From positions 15,887,501-15,951,500 of the forward strand of contig CATIUR010000001.1 in assembly GCA_949592205.1 (NCBI GenBank): a stretch of 64,000 nucleotides of DNA, read 5' to 3'. The notes under the pieces are model-generated. The model had not been told where the DNA came from, did not search any database, and worked only from the letters and a program-made list of their open reading frames with translations. This stretch comes from Helichrysum umbraculigerum (Eukaryota; Streptophyta; Magnoliopsida; Asterales; Asteraceae). Below are positions 1 through 12,243 of the stretch, one piece after another (the stretch's first letter is position 1; each line of letters opens with the position of its first letter). A program made the position numbers and the translations under genes.

Positions 1-351
1 TAAACAACATTTTAAAACTTTAAAACACATTTCAAACATTATTTCACAAACCAACTTTAATATAAAAAATATTTAAATATTCAAAAACAAATATTCAAGC
101 TCAAAACGAGCAAACCATAATGTGAAAACCAATGTATGAAATAATATCCAAAAATATTAAAAATGAACTAATGTGCGTAAAGCACTTATTCTTCCACATC
201 CAAGCTTCTTGAATTAATAACGCCATCTCTATAGCTCCACTTCAAGTGCTTCATCACTTCTTGACCCCTACAATAAAAATTGTACACATTAGATCAACCA
301 TCTAATATAGTCATGTGAAGTAAATAAACAATCCTTTATAGGATATCAATA

Positions 352-410
352 CTAACCAGGACTCTCAACACCATTCCTCTTATCAGCAAGATAATCGGGA
401 CAGTTCCTCC
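352..410 (-). pseudogene. gag of element A, C-terminal remnant
   Basis: These 59 bases encode the last residues of Gag after the zinc knuckle (ending VESSG then a TAG stop), matching the ends of gag B and gag C. The rest of the gene is at 12924-13725, separated by the 12.5-kb CACTA insertion. Confidence 0.85.
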
Positions 411-426
411 CACTAGTACAAATTTG
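408..426 (+). repeat. CACTA 5' terminus and TCC target duplication
   Basis: TCC at 408-410 is the target duplication, followed by CACTAGTACAAA, the 5' terminal inverted repeat. The uninterrupted site at 19475-19491 confirms the boundary. Confidence 0.92.
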
Positions 427-429
427 ACC

Positions 430-1480
430 TTTAGTCACACATAGCCGAAATTAAACGGTCACACATTCGAACATTTATGTGACTAAAGGTACAAAAATAA
501 AATTGAGGTTATTAGTTAGTCACACACCTTCGAATATTTATGTGGCTAAAGGGAGCTGCTATTTTTTTGCTGATTATTTAGTCACATATGAATTTGGAAC
601 GCGTGACAAATGAAGAGTAAGTTCGATGCATTAGTCACATTATACACATAAAACGTGACAAATTTTTGTCACACACTTGAACACTGTGACCAAATACCAC
701 TATATGGTCACATGAAGTAATTGTTTATGTGACTAAATCATATAGTTGAGTTTGTCACACATGATTTCAGTGTAGCCAAAATCCGGTACATATGGTCACA
801 TAACTTATTATGTGTGTCTAAAGTTTAGTGTGTGTTAGAATGCCAAAAGCTAATGTGTATAGTCACATTAATTTCTAGCACGATCATGTGACTATATGGC
901 TTTACAATAGCCACACCATATCACAAATGTGTATCTAAATGATGTTTATGGTCACATTTTAGGTGATTATATGTGACCAATATATTCACAACAATCTCGT
1001 TGTTGAAATATTCATGTGGCTAATATTTAGAGCAAAAATGGGCAAAAACGATTATCCTTAAGTAATTGTTTATGTGACTAAATCATATAGTCGATTTTGT
1101 CACACATGATTCAGTGTAGCCAAAATCCGATACATATGGTCTCATAACTTATTATGCGTGTCTAAAGTTTAGTGTGTGTTAGAATGCCAAAAGCTAATGT
1201 GTATAGTCATATTAATTTATAGCACTATCATGTGACTATATGGCTTTATAATAGTCCCACCATATGACAAATGTGCATCTAAATGATGGTTATGACCACA
1301 TTTTAGGTGATTATATGGGATCAATATATTCACAATATATGTCAGATGAATTAATTGTTTATGTAACTAAATCATATAGTCGAGTTTTTCAAACATGATT
1401 TCAGTGTAGCCAAAATCCGGTACAAATGATCACATAACTTATTATGTGCGTGTGTTAGATTGCCAAAAGCTAGCATGTAT
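430..1480. repeat. 5' subterminal repeats of the CACTA element
   Basis: Many direct and inverted copies of a TAGTCACA / TGTGACTA core. A block of about 347 bp starting near 716 is repeated from about 1063 and a third, partial copy starts near 1347, so the region grew by tandem duplication. Confidence 0.85.
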
Positions 1481-1510
1481 CGTTATATAAAAAGTATTGT
1501 GTTTGTAAAC

Positions 1511-1600
1511 AGACCTAACATTTAGCTCATTTGGTTAACACGTTTCTTTGTAGATGGATGGTTTGAGATCCAAGTTCGAATCCCACTCTCAGCATGTTTT
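1511..1600 (+). mobile_element. SINE-like tRNA-derived sequence (pol III A and B boxes)
   Basis: TAGCTCATTTGG at 1523-1534 fits an A box and GTTCGAATCCC at 1574-1584 fits a B box, about 40 bp apart as in tRNA-derived SINE heads. It does not fold into an obvious complete tRNA, so a SINE or tRNA pseudogene is more likely than a working tRNA. Boundaries are approximate. Confidence 0.6.
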
Positions 1601-1626
1601 TGCATATTAAAGTCATTTTGACCAAT

Positions 1627-1830
1627 CGCTACAACAAAATGAAGCTAAGGAAACACCCATAAAGTGTTTTATTAAGCCTTAAAAGTGTTGCATTATGTAT
1701 AAAGCAACACTTTACCAAGTGCTACCTTCTTAGGTCTAAGCCAACACTTTTGTAATCATATGCAACACTTTTTAAAAGCGTTTCTCCACATATAGCAAGA
1801 ACACTTTCTCACATTTCCTGCAACATTTTT
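1627..1830. mobile_element. Truncated left end of the second CACTA-like family
   Basis: CTACAACAAAATGAAGCTAA near 1628 matches the left end of the element at 29778, and the next 200 bp carry the same AAAGTGTTGCA / GCAACACTTT subterminal motifs. I found no matching right end in this transposon, so the copy is truncated or its far end has decayed. Confidence 0.6.
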
Positions 1831-4462
1831 AACTATAAAGCTTCATCTATTTTTTTATACATATATTTTACATAAACATCACATATTTTAAACAGAAAGG
1901 TATTTTATTCAAAACATAATTCCACAATTCGCAATTCTCTCAATAATTACATAATAATTTACTTGTAAGAAGTATTTATATTCAAACCAGACAATAAAAC
2001 AGATAATAAGATTTCCACTTGGTGCTTCACTTCATGTGTCTTCAAATCTTGCCTGTCATAGTAAAATCAAATAAAACATTATAATGTTACTGTTAGATGC
2101 AGACTCTAATAAGACCCAAAAAAAAAAGAAAAAGTTCTGAAGGTCTATATGTAGATCTCTTAGGTGAAGGCTGAATCAACCAATATCTGATCATACCTTG
2201 ACCATGGTAGAAGTAACAACTTTAACTTAAAGTAGTCCGAGTAGAATCAACAATGTCAATGTATTTTGACATATATACAACTTCCATTCAACCAACCTGT
2301 AATTTATATACAATGTACTAATAAGTGGTTTTTAACATGAACCGTATAACACAATGCAAAAGACATTGAACCTAAAATTGGTAATAGATGTAAAATCCAC
2401 CATCATTTAGCCATCCACTAGTTGATCAAACAACAATACTTAATGAATGAAAGAGTTCTAGTTTAACTTACTTGATCTAGAGAAACCAAGCAAAAAGTTT
2501 GCATCGCAAATTATACACCCATGCTCATTAGCAAGTTGTCAGAGTTGATGTTATAGAATACAAGTTAAAGTAGATGGTGAAAATGAATAAAAGATAACTG
2601 ATCACATTTTTGTTACAAATTAGCATGCCTTTATCAATTCATATGAACCATGTAAAGAAGGAACCAAGGTAGAAAAATAAAATTAAAGCTCAAGTCATTA
2701 AAATCAAACACAACGTAATATTTTAGCAGTTCATATGAACCATTGTTTGTTAATATGCAGCAAAAGACCAAATTTGATGCTTCTCAAGTCAAAAAAGACA
2801 ACGGTGGATTCAAAAAGAAGTAATAAGAATAGTTTTCTACTCCGTAATGTAAAAGCGGATACTTGCTATGTTAGAGATGTTCATAAGAGCCTACATTTTT
2901 CAAACACTAAATCAATAAGAAAACAATTTTCTATCTAATGGTGCACGTCCATCGTTTAATGCACTTCATAAGCATTTGTCCATCCTCAATCATGCAAGAA
3001 TCAGTACCCAAAATTATAAAGTGTATGGATGCCTTTTTTGATATAAAGTTAAATATTGGCAAACCTTTTTAACCACAGGAGTAGTAGGCACTTGCTACTT
3101 CAAATGTTTTAGAGGAAGAAATTTGAGGGTTACTAGTATTCATTACCTACACAAATATACCACTAGAATTTCACTGTATATAATGTACTGAGATAACATG
3201 AGTAACTACATCATATATATAGAGCACACTTAGATTAGATTGTGAAATTACTAAAAACAGCATGTAAAACATCAAACCTCACAAAATCACCATGTTTCAA
3301 ATGACAATTACTTCTTCATTCTAATGATAATGGCAAAAGTTAGTCATGATTTGTTTCTAAAAACCAATCGACCTTAATATCCATCTCTAAAAACTCATAA
3401 AATAAAGTTGTGGCCAATTTATCTATCCAAACAAGATTGGGCGATTGGCTGTGTAATTGTAGGTTTTATTGTTTCAAAATAAAGTTACGATCTAGCCTAA
3501 TTTATTATCTTGGAGTAACTATTACTATTATTCTATTTTATAAACTAGTCAATGGCATTTCAATCATAAGAAGCAACTATAACAGATATAGAGTATAGGT
3601 AGATTACCTCTTATAGGAATAAACTATCTGGCATGATTATCAAAAGAAGCAACTATAACATATATCAACCACTACCAACAAGAAGATTAAAATTACCATT
3701 CATACTCATACCTAAATATGGATCCCATCTTCAAACTTGATAATTAATAAAAGACATGCAACTTCTGGTCTTCAAAAAATACTGATAATCAAAAGTTAAA
3801 ACCACATTAGAACTTGAGAGCATTAGCAAGTTATAGTAACAAACCTCAGAGTCGATATGCCTGTGATAATAGGCACCGTGGATCTTGCAAGAGTGATAAC
3901 TCGCATCCATTCATTCAATTCAATCAGGAATTTTATCACGATTTTTGTACACGAAATCCAATCTCAGCTCGATGCGCTTAATTGATGCAATGTGCTTGAT
4001 GTTTCACCGTGACCAAAGGAAATTTTGGTCGATCCATGAACCATATGAATAATGTGTGCGATGATTAATATATTTGTGACCGAGAGGATATCTACACGTG
4101 AAATAGAATTGCAGTCACGTTTGCAATCGTGTGAGATTAGGGGCTTAGGGCTTAAGTTTCAAAAAGGGGGAATTGCGATTGCGAATGCCGATTGCCGATT
4201 GGGAGGGAATTTTAGGAATTTTGAGCGGCAGGAATGAAATTGGGTTATAATATAAAAAAATAAATATAAGTGCAATCTTGAATCGAAGAATACCAACATA
4301 AATAAAATATCTACAAATATGATTTTCATTCTAATAGATTTTAAGTAGCAGATTATATAGTACTAATCCCAAACCCGTGTAGACACGGGTGTTGATTGAT
4401 TAATTAAAATAAATATCCTAATTTTAATTTAACTAAAATAAAGAGACTTAATAGATTAATTA
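1831..4462. other. AT-rich transposon interior, no recognised gene
   Basis: Only short chance reading frames. About 4050-4240 has a GC-richer, gene-leader-like texture when read on the minus strand, and 4371-4389 holds a short CCCGTGT/ACACGGG hairpin that might be a decayed Helitron end. Neither can be identified by reading. Confidence 0.5.
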
Positions 4463-4705
4463 AGGGTGTTTGGTAACAACGGACTGGAGCTTGTGGCTAG
4501 AGCTGGGGCTTGAGGCAGGAGCTGGGGCTTGGGCTTCTTTTCACAAGACACTTCAAAAAGCTTTTTGTTTAGGGGCTTCTCGGGGCTTATTTTTTCAAGA
4601 AGCCCCACTTTTTTATGTTGCCAAACAAGGCTTATAGTTGGGGCTTATAAAAAATAGAAACTCAAACCCCTAAAGCCCCTAGAAGCCCGTCATCCAAACA
4701 TACCT
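4463..4705. mobile_element. MITE with GGGTGTTTGG termini, hAT-like
   Basis: It starts AGGGTGTTTGG and ends CCAAACATACCT, an imperfect inverted repeat, with GGGGCTT-rich subterminal sequence typical of plant hAT-derived MITEs. A clear 8-bp target duplication was not found, so the superfamily is tentative. Confidence 0.55.
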
Positions 4706-4879
4706 AAGTTTTAATTGAATTGATGATATCATAACCATGTTTCCTATATATAATTTAAGATAAGATTTAAGATTATACATACAACATAATAAATAAACAA
4801 ATAATTAACTAATACAAAATATATGAATACGTAAGTTTAATATGGTACATATATTAATTAATATATTAATCATATATTT

Positions 4880-5660
4880 TACTATTAAACTTAGGATAAA
4901 AATATGAATACGTAAGTTTAATATGGTTCATATATGAATACGAAAGTTTAATATGGTTTATGTATTAAGTCATATATTCCATTATTAAACTTAGGATAAA
5001 ATTAATTCATCATTTAAACATATATGACATTATCCTAAGTTTAATAATTGAATATATGATATATCGCATTATCAATATCACATATGTCACTATTAAACTT
5101 AGGATAAAATTAATTTTGGAATATATAACATTATCATAAGTTTAATAACGGAATATATGATATATAACATTACCAATATCACATATGCCACTATAAAACT
5201 TAGGATAAAATTAATTCACCATGTGAGCATATATGTCATTATCCTAAGTTTAATAATGGAATATATGATATATGACATTATCAATATCACATATGCTACT
5301 ATTAAACTTACGATACAATTAATTCACCATTTTTGAATATATGACATTATCCTAAGTTTAATAATATAATATATGATATATGATATTACCAGTATCACAT
5401 ATGCAACTATTAAACTTAGGATAAAATTAATTCATCATTTAAGCATACATAACATTATCATAAGTTTAATAATGTAATATATGATAGATGACATTACCTA
5501 TATCACATATGTCACTATTAAACTTAGAATAAAATTAATTCATCATTTGGGCATATATGACATTATCCTAACTTTAATAATGAAATATATGATATATAAC
5601 ATTACCAATATCACATATGCCACAATTTAACTTTGGATAAAATTAAACTTATTGATCTTC
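4880..5660. repeat. About 107-bp hairpin-containing minisatellite, about 7 units
   Basis: AAACTTAGGATAAAATTAAT recurs near 4987, 5096, 5197, 5305, 5413, 5520 and (degenerate) 5630. Each unit also holds the inverse TTATCCTAAGTTT about 35 bp downstream, so every repeat can fold into a stem. Units differ by point changes. Confidence 0.85.
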
Positions 5661-7023
5661 TTTTATTATTTTACACCATAGAAGTACAACTAATCAAATT
5701 AAATTATCGAATAAGTATTTATGTATCTTTAGATTATGAAATCAAAGTAAAAGTGTGACAATGATATTTTCCATAAACTAAAACCTTTTGTTATATAAAT
5801 TTCCTTACGAAAATTTAAAAAAGTTACTAAAAAATTCAAACAACCCTCGTTAAATTGGTTTCCCCCTTTTTCTTCTAAATGAAACCCTAACGTCAACGAG
5901 TACCCAAATACCCTTCAAACATTAAAAACAAAACCCTCCCCATCCTTCCCAAATTTACATCGACATATCCCTCGCCACTTTCTCCATCGACATACCGCTT
6001 CCCTCCGCCACCACTTCCGATGGAAGCCATAATTTCTGGCGAGACTGTCGTCGATTGGTATTATTAACCCAGGTAACAATGTAACTTTATTCGAAACTTT
6101 GTTATATATCATTCAATTCATATATAATTATAAAATCATGTTAGGTTACAATTTATGAATAAGAAATTAATGGATGTTGTAATATTTATGTTGATAAAAC
6201 ATCCAATTTTGTGTGCATAAATCTGTCTTCACCTTTTTTTATTTTGTTATCTCTCAATTTGATGTATTTGAATTTGATTTTTATAAATTGTTCTATAATC
6301 TCAGGTAGGTGCATAAATGTTTGAACAATAAGAAGCTACCATATTGACATTCATATAGCAGTTCCTTTGAATATGTCTAAATTTGTAATGTATGGATGCA
6401 TTAGATTCATGTATCATTTGTATGAATAATTGTGTGTTTTTGAATTTGGTAATTGGTTATGTGATTGAATAGGTGAAGCTCATCTAATTTCTATTGTTAC
6501 TGGACATTTGTAAACACAACATGTGCCAGTATTCATTTATTATATAACTAAATGAACAAAAATAAAAAAGTCTATCGTAGCTGAAACTACTTTAGATCAT
6601 AATTCATATAACTAAATGAATCAGGTCATTCTATTATATGGCCGCCTTATAAATTCTAAACATGTTTTGCACTTGCATACACACAATTATGACCTAATAT
6701 GTGTTTCACTGAATTAGGGAATCATTGTAATGCTTCGCACGACAATTTATGTTCTACTTTAATGCAACGACCTTATGAAGTCATCAGTAAATGTTCATTT
6801 TTGATGGTAACATGTAAAAAACTATACTTAAAGCTTCTTGTAACTTTAAAGTGTCGGTAGGGCTGCAGCTCAATTGATTTTAGCCTTGGTGTATGCTACC
6901 CCCGAGATACTAACTCATGTTGCAAAGTAGGATACAGAATATGGGTTGAAATATATGTCAATTATTAATCCTTTGGATAGCAGTTACTGATTCGTTTTAG
7001 CTTACTTGTAATTTTTGGTACAG
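5661..7023 (+). other. Region upstream of the captured CTR9 piece, possible unrelated exon
   Basis: Mostly AT-rich. A GC-richer block at about 5880-6069 ends with a plausible donor (CCCAG then GTAACA) and includes an ATG near 6020; it reads like a leader plus first exon, but the protein is not recognised and a stop precedes the donor. It does not resemble the N-terminus of CTR9. Confidence 0.4.
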
Positions 7024-8135
7024 AGGGACTACTTTAAACAAGGAAAAATTGAGCAGTTCTGCCAAATTCTCGAAGATGTCCTGGTAGATTTTGATGCCCT
7101 TTATTTAGTACTGCATTTATGTTCTATTGCTATAAACATAAATATAATGATTTTCCGGCCATTTTCTCCTGAAGCCATGGCATAGTGTCATCCTAACCTG
7201 TTATGTTTTGCAGAAATTGATGAGTATTATGCATTTATGCAGATGTGAGATATGAAAGAATCGCCATCTTGAATGCCCTGGGGGCCTATTATAGCTACCT
7301 TGGGAAAATTGAGACAAAACCAAGGGAGAAGGAAGAACATTTTATTTTGGCGACACAGTACTACAACAAAGACTCCAGAATCGATATGCATGAGCCTTCT
7401 ACTTGGGTTGACAAAGGTAATTATAACAATCGAGCTATTATTCACATGCATTGACATGCTCATAATTTTTTCAGCACAATATATTGTAAGCCAACCGTAA
7501 TAGGCCCTCTTTGTTATTATTCAAAATCATATGTTTGTGGCCCTATTGATCTACTTTTTCGTTCCTTTGAAAGAGGGTCCTCCAAGTGTATCCTCGATGT
7601 CCTGCAGCTGTACGACTTGACATATTTCTATGTCACTACAAACTGGGTCAATTTCAGAGGGCCAAACAAGCATTTGAGCGTGTGTTTTAGGCATGTAATT
7701 CCAACCATTTTAGCACACCATTATACAATAGCCGTTGCTAATGTTTGATTGCCTTTACCTTCGTATAACTGCAGTTAGATTTAGAAAATGTTGAGGCCCT
7801 TGTAGCTCTTGGAATTGTATATTAACAATCCAATGAAGGTTTGGTCTTTTTAGTTGATGCTGTCAGCTATATTAAGATATGACTTCTTTTTTGGTTTGAT
7901 TGTTACGTTTTTCCTTGTAGCTTCTGGTATTAGGGAAGCAATGGAAAAGATGCAAAGAGCCTTTGATGTTTATCCATACTGTGCAACAGCACTAAAGTAT
8001 CTTGCAAATCATTTCTTTTTCACATGTCAACATTTTCTAGTTGAACAATTGACTGAAACAATACTTGCTGCTGCTACTCATGGCTCTACAAGGACATATT
8101 CTTATTATAATCTTGCACGATCATATCATAGCAAG
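7024..8135 (+). pseudogene. CTR9: Captured CTR9 (PAF1 complex TPR subunit) genomic fragment
   Basis: Five exon-like blocks with intervening introns encode consecutive parts of the N-terminal TPR region of CTR9 (ELF8/VIP6), the nuclear scaffold of the PAF1 transcription elongation complex. Exons are about 7024-7077 (YFKQGKIEQF), 7214-7416 (RYERIAILNALGAYYSYLGK), 7571-7694 (VYPRCPAAVRL), 7775-7838 (LENVEALVALGI) and 7921-8135 (YLANHFFFTCQHFLVEQLTE). AG acceptors precede them and most are followed by GT donors, so capture was at DNA level. Lesions: an 8-bp insertion near 7234 shifts frame, TAG ends the third block, TAA lies in the fourth, and the true N-terminus and all later exons are absent. 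It cannot make CTR9, though it could be transcribed within the transposon. Confidence 0.88.
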
Positions 8136-8880
8136 GTCTGGACATTTTCATTCATTTGCAGCATTTTGTTTTGCATATTAGAGGATTTATATTCATGCAA
8201 GGCACTAAGTAGCCATTATGTAGTAATTTTTTGTATTCTGTTTCAACTGAAATGAATTACTAATAAAAGCATATTTATCAAATGTTATTACACTTACAAA
8301 ATGATGGCAATTTTAACATCTATTACAAATTTTACAGACAAATCGTTTACATTTTATTATATTGTTCCTGCTAAAAAATCACTTAAGAGCAATCATATTC
8401 TATTTTTGATTATAGGTTGGTTGAAGGAAGGTTTGAGATACAGTGAAATACTTTGATGTTGTTGATGCTACTTAGCCCATATTGAAGTTATTGCTTCTAT
8501 CATTGCCAAGGTATGCTCACATTTTGCCATATTTTTGCCTTAGCCTAAGAGCTCTATGTATGTACTCCGTACTTTATAACTCGTTTGGATGTTACTGATT
8601 TTGTCTGCTGCATATAGGATCATTTTTGCTTTGGTTTTAATGTTGCAGGCAAAGAGGCTCGAGAACATAACTAAAGTGATAGCCAAGTGAAAATCTTATT
8701 AATTTTTTTTTTATCTACTTGTATTGTCAATATTGTTGTATTGACAAAAGTAGACAATTTGGATAGCGAATTGTGTAATACTATGAGGTACTTTTGTGTA
8801 ATACTATGGCAAAGTCATCATAGACAATTTATTTTATAATATTAGATCTTATCTATTTTGGATAGCGAATTACAAAACGT
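8136..8880 (+). other. Exon-like pieces after the CTR9 fragment, unidentified
   Basis: Two short blocks look exonic: about 8440-8510, readable in part as KYFDVVDAT and AHIEVIASIIAK with a stop or frameshift between, then GTATGC; and about 8649-8687 after TTGCAG, readable as AKRLENITKVIAK followed by TGA. They do not match my knowledge of CTR9 and may come from a second captured gene. Confidence 0.45.
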
Positions 8881-8899
8881 TACACAAATATAAAATTCG

Positions 8900-9559
8900 A
8901 ATGGCCATTGGATGAACAATAGTCACACAAAATACATATATATTTAATTGACTTTAAAAAGCATATGGTCACACTTATTAACACTTTAGGCCACTTTTGT
9001 CTTAATTTTATGTGACCAAATCTCAATATAAAACAATCGTTGTGTGACTAAATGTTACAAAATGCCACACAAACATAAAATTTAAGTGGCCACCGGATGA
9101 ATAATAGTCACACAAAATACACGTTTACTTGACTTTAAAAAGCATATAGTCACACTTATTAACGCTTTTGGCCACTTTTTTCTTAATTTTACGTGACCAA
9201 ATCCGAATATAAAACAATTGTTGTGTGACTATATGTTACAAAACGTCACACAAACATAAAGTTCAAGTGGTCGTTGGTTAAACAATAGTCACACTAAAAA
9301 CACATTTACTTGTCTTAAAAAGCATATGGTCACAATTAATAAAACTTTTGGCCACTTATTGCTTAATTGTATGTGACTAGATCCCCATAAAAAACATGCC
9401 TTGTGTGACTAAATATTACAAAACGCTACACAAACATATAATTCATGTAGCCATTGAATGAACAATTGTCACACAAAATTCACATTTAGTTTACTTTAAA
9501 AAGCATATTGCCACACTGATTAACACTTTTGGCAACTTTTTGCTTAATTGTATGTGACA
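8900..9559. repeat. 3' subterminal tandem array of the CACTA element, inner part
   Basis: Units of about 170-180 bp each hold GTGTGACTAAAT, a TTACAAAACG-type segment and AATAGTCACACAAAATAC. The array is interrupted by the solo LTR at 9565 and resumes at 12244 in register. Confidence 0.85.
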
Positions 9560-9940
9560 AAAACTGTAACACCCCCAAATTTGATGATTTGCGGAAGCTT
9601 GATTTGGGTGTTACTAATCAATAACAAAGCACAAAGATAAATAGCAAACGACTCTATATGCGTCGTTTTAACAAAATATATTGATAACTGAAATGTTTAC
9701 AACATTTAAAGCTTTACATAGCTCGAGTTAAATAAAATGAGATTTCAGTACATAAGTACTTATACAAAATATACTAATGCAAGAAAATCTCAATCGTCTG
9801 TATGCTGACTCGAGCTAAATCCTGAAGCAGAAACATCCTACTGCTGGGTACCTGCGATATATGCTAAAAGATCAGCTATAAAGCTGGTGAGCTCACAGGT
9901 TTGAAATCAAGTAATATCGTATGAACCGCAAGATTTAAAA

Positions 9941-10010
9941 ATGAATTGCATCCAGCAATTAAATAATGAATTGCATCCAGCAATTAAATAATGAATTGCA
10001 TCCAGCAATT
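9941..10010. repeat. 25-bp direct repeat, three copies
   Basis: ATGAATTGCATCCAGCAATT starts at 9941, 9966 and 9991 with exact 25-bp spacing. Each copy contains an ATTGC/GCAAT inverted pair. Confidence 0.92.
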
Positions 10011-10764
10011 TAATGATAATCATCGTGTATACAGCCATGAGCACATAGTTGAGCTTAACTCGAGGGCCGGGTCCCCTATAGAGAATTCCGGGCGAGGTGC
10101 CTCCACGAATGCCTAATCCACATTCGTCTTCCCAAATATTAGTACGTCCGTTTACCCGGTTAGTGCTAGCTAACCCGGACGAGGAGGGTCAATCCTATAT
10201 GGTACCATATACTAATATTCACGCTACAACGTATTAACAACTATGCTGACGGAGGACTTTCAAATGATTAGTTTCGAAAAACTCATGTAGTATATGAAAA
10301 GTTGGTACTTGCGTTCACATGTTAAAAGTTTGAGCAGTATATCACACCCCTGAGTAAAATAGTAAAAGAGGGGCTATGAGACTCACCTGAGTCTGAATGC
10401 GTTTACACAAACGTAAGTTGATTAGCCGAATATGAAGTCCAAAGACTTGTAACCTGAGGGTGTCCACGACACGCGATGGTTATAATCATGATTGGGTATC
10501 TCAAAAGATCACCCTTGTAGTTGTTACACAACTATATATATATGTCCAAATTACTACGATTTGGTTGATTTGTTAAGTGTTTGAAAACATGTACGGCCCG
10601 TTGGTGATTAATTGTAATAATAGTCTTGATGTCATCACATTGATTTTGAAGCGTTACACTTAGAAACACAAATTCCATTATGTTTGAAAAGTTGTGTCGT
10701 ATAATTGTTTTGAAGTTGTACAAGTTTGACACTTGGTGAAATATGTGTTTACGGAATCTAAGTA

Positions 10765-10835
10765 CAGGGGTCCGGGGGCAGCGCCCCTGGTTAGCGGGGT
10801 CCAAGGGGCGGCAGCCCCTGGCGGGGTCGAGCTGC
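10765..10835. repeat. GC-rich palindrome pair in the solo LTR
   Basis: Two related blocks, GGGGGCAGCGCCCCTGG and AGGGGCGGCAGCCCCTGG, each preceded by GGGGTCC. Such motifs recur in plant LTRs; composition is far above the surrounding AT level. Confidence 0.8.
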
Positions 10836-10934
10836 CAGGTCAGCTTGGAAAATTTATTATTTCTACTATATTGCTTTAAGGAAGAACGCATCTGGACTTG
10901 AATTTGGGTGAAATCAAGTGATAAAATTTTGGTC

Positions 10935-11375
10935 CCGACACTTAGTAAAAAGTTGTAAATATTCTGTTTTATGCGTCACTTATAGCGACACTCATGGGTT
11001 TAGGCGACACTTAGGAAGTGTCGCATGAAATGACTGATTCTGAATAATAGCGTCACTTGTGCAAGTGACGCATAGAGTGCGACACTTGAGGAAGTGTCGG
11101 TTGTAAGTGTCGGTATAAAGGTCATGAGTCACTAAGGTGAGTGACCGGTGAAATCAGGTTTGATGGTAGGCGTCACTTAGGCAAGTGACGCTATAAGTGT
11201 CGGTCATTAGTGACGGGTACTGAAAATGCGTCACTTAGGTAGTGACGAAAAAAGAGGGTTTTATGCGGCACTTAGGCAAGTGACGCAAAAATTTGGGCTT
11301 TTAGCGACACTCAATGCGTCACTTAAGTGACGCACGAAGTGACGCTATACTGCATGCTTCGTTGCGACACTTAAA
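10935..11375. repeat. Hairpin array of GTCACTT/AAGTGAC and GACACTT/AAGTGTC motifs
   Basis: About a dozen short stems with tiny loops, e.g. GCGTCACTTGTGCAAGTGACGC near 11000-11080 and GCGACACTTAGGAAGTGTCGC near 11010-11030. Two sister stem families, CACTT and ACACTT types, alternate. Confidence 0.9.
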
Positions 11376-12243
11376 GCTGTTGACGGGTTTTTGAGCCAAA
11401 AACGAGTTTTCCGGCCATAGTTTGGTCCGATTCTTTTACCCAACCCATATATGGACATATTAAGTTGTTACAAACTACTAGAAAGTGAAAACACTTAAAA
11501 ACGAGAGATTTCGGGATTTGTCGGAAACTTACAAAGTGTCGGATGAGAAATCCGAAAAGATAGCGTTGTAGATCGGGAAGTGGTGAACGTTTTTCTTCAA
11601 AGTGATGATGAGATCCAAGGTCGTTTAGTGGTAGTATTTGACGATTTTTGTGATGTGGTGGTGATGAACTTTTTAGAGAGAAAATGGAGGAAGAGAGAGG
11701 AAAGAAAGATAGAAATGAGAAAGTGAGGTGGTGGGTTGGAGGTTATCCTCCAACTTTCAGTCTCCGCTCCCCGTGCGGTGTTCGTTTGCTCCGTCATTTA
11801 AACGTTAATTAATTACTTTAAATATTAAATGGTACGTTTTAAAATACAAATTATTATGCGATATTTTATTTAAATATTTTACTAATCAATTTATATATTG
11901 AATTATAAAATGTAAGTTTGTTTATTTAGTTTGCGCGTCTTACGTTTAAATTGTGTAAGGTTTGTTTGTACAATACGTATGAATACGAAATATTATTATA
12001 ATAATATTTTTGGACATAAAAGCGTTATTTAATAAGATTGGTCACCAACGTTCGTATTATATTGAATCGAAATACATCCGATTTAAATTGCGTACGATTT
12101 AACCAAATCGCATTTTCGTATATATTCAACAATATATATATATAATTCGATACATTAATTAGCCTAACAAGAAACTAATTACATGTATTAACATACGATT
12201 AGGCACTAATTACTAGTCCTAATTTGGCGGGTGTTACAAAAAC

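Larger units (their letters stand above)
9565..12238 (-). mobile_element. Solo gypsy-type LTR inside the CACTA element
   Basis: It starts TGTAACACCC and ends GGGTGTTACA (complementary LTR ends) and is flanked by AAAAC at 9560-9564 and 12239-12243, a perfect 5-bp duplication. No internal region remains, so the element was reduced by LTR-LTR recombination. The inner end resembles the LTR starting at 63940, which sets its orientation as minus. It contains a 25-bp triplication, a GC-rich palindrome pair and a long hairpin array. Confidence 0.9.

Noticed and set aside
1574..1584. Functional tRNA gene
   Set aside because: Only A and B box-like motifs are present; acceptor and anticodon stems do not pair convincingly.
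4371..4389. Possible Helitron end on the minus strand (ACCCGTGT/ACACGGGT hairpin)
   Set aside because: The downstream bases read TTAGT and not CTAGT/CTRRT, so the terminus is not convincing.
10935..11375. CRISPR-like look of repeated palindromes and spacers
   Set aside because: Spacing and repeat sequence are irregular, and the block is inside a plant LTR; no cas genes.
11597..11797. 66-codon minus-strand frame in the solo LTR
   Set aside because: Falls in an LTR leader-like Ser/Thr-rich stretch; no match to a known protein.
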